Shown here piece by piece: positions 13,780 through 14,103 of a stretch of DNA of 14,103 nt. Below the pieces are notes generated by a model. It saw nothing but the letters and a program-made list of their open reading frames with translations. It did no database searches and had not been told where the DNA came from. Position 1 is the stretch's first letter. Each line of letters opens with the position of its first letter. The translations under genes and the position numbers were made by a program. The DNA is from Fibrobacteres bacterium CG2_30_45_31 (lineage in GTDB: Bacteria > Fibrobacterota > Fibrobacteria > Fibrobacterales > Fibrobacteraceae): assembly GCA_001873075.1 (NCBI GenBank), contig MNYL01000152.1, positions 1 to 14,103 of the forward strand, written 5' to 3'.

Positions 13780-14103
13780 AAGGCATACTCCTCTGCGTCC
13801 ATTTTATTAAACGCAATAACCAAATCCTGGAGTGAAATAGAATCAATGAATTCTATCATAGAAGAAAAAATGTTTCCCCAAAGGTGGTGAGTAATGCAAG
13901 TCGATTCTTGTGGGCATTTTTTGGTTTGAATGCAAGCCACAGGCTCCAAAGTTCCCTCTACAGCGCGCAAAATGTCACCGACGAAAATTTGTTTTGAATT
14001 TTTCCCCAACTGATAACCGCCTTGCGCCCCACGGATACTTTGAATCAGGGATTCTTTTTTAAGAGGAATAAAAAGCTGTTCCAAATAACCTTCCGTCACG
14101 CCC
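13776..14103 (-). CDS. Rrf2-family regulator with IscR-type [2Fe-2S] ligands (N-terminus outside window)
   Basis: The frame is open to the right edge, so about 35 N-terminal residues (first helix and start) are missing; GTG 14099 is internal. What remains starts at TEGYLEQLFIPLKKESLI, the recognition-helix region, followed by the wing IRGAQGGYQLGK. Then ACIQTKKCPQESTCITHH gives Cys-X5-Cys-X5-Cys with a His three residues after the last Cys, the same spacing as the four [2Fe-2S] ligands of E. coli IscR (Cys92, Cys98, Cys104, His107). It could therefore sense iron-sulfur or redox state; sensing of NO or thiols remains possible, as in other family members. Its stop overlaps the start of the second rrf2 gene by 4 nt, so the two are in one operon. 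Confidence 0.92.
   Translation of the reverse strand, partial: GVTEGYLEQLFIPLKKESLIQSIRGAQGGYQLGKNSKQIFVGDILRAVEGTLEPVACIQTKKCPQESTCITHHLWGNIFSSMIEFIDSISLQDLVIAFNKMDAEEYAL

Noticed and set aside
1..14103. CRISPR arrays, tRNA genes, insertion sequences or phage attachment sites
   Set aside because: No regularly spaced repeats, cloverleaf-type sequence, transposase or integrase was found on either strand by reading.

Overview
The window looks like chromosomal DNA of a Gram-negative bacterium: it carries an O-antigen/lipid-linked-glycan operon with a Wzx-type flippase. A single-ORF MetX-MetW fusion beside a CoA-disulfide-reductase/rhodanese gene makes me think of the PVC group (Verrucomicrobiota/Kiritimatiellota-like), but this is a weak taxonomic guess from memory and no rRNA is present to test it. 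Genes are packed tightly. The largest gene-free stretch is 165 bp (13180-13344), and no tRNA, rRNA, CRISPR array, transposase or phage gene was seen.

Layout. (1) 1-1078, plus: the C-terminal part of a CoA-disulfide reductase/rhodanese fusion whose first rhodanese domain has lost its cysteine. Its stop overlaps, tail to tail, the stop of (2) 1075-2877, minus: a bifunctional homoserine O-acyltransferase/MetW protein. (3) 2938-7550, plus: a five-gene glycan operon with touching or overlapping cistrons: FdtA-type ketoisomerase, DegT-family sugar aminotransferase, GNAT acyltransferase, Wzx flippase and GT2 glycosyltransferase. Together the first three could make a 3-acetamido-3,6-dideoxyhexose (Fuc3NAc/Qui3NAc type) from dTDP-4-keto-6-deoxyglucose; the rmlA/rmlB genes that supply that precursor are not in the window. 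(4) 7567-9364, minus: two more glycosyltransferases (a DXD-type GT32-like protein and a GT2) meeting the operon head-on. (5) 9386-9859, minus, and 9934-10899, plus: a divergent unit of three proteins I cannot name. The two plus-strand ones are tandem paralogues with an N-terminal membrane anchor. A bidirectional terminator follows. (6) 10961-14103, minus: two overlapping Rrf2-family regulators, then cysK and metY. These genes provide cysteine synthesis and direct sulfhydrylation of O-acylhomoserine, under a good sigma-70-type promoter with an upstream dyad.

Functionally, the two ends of the window form one theme, sulfur handling and methionine/cysteine synthesis: MetX makes O-acylhomoserine, MetY sulfhydrylates it, CysK makes cysteine, Rrf2 proteins probably regulate, and rhodanese/CoADR handles persulfide. 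Cell-surface glycan genes and an unknown membrane pair are interposed. The least explained parts are the tandem paralogous membrane proteins, the paired Rrf2 regulators (one with all four IscR-type cluster ligands, one without), and the rhodanese domain replacement.
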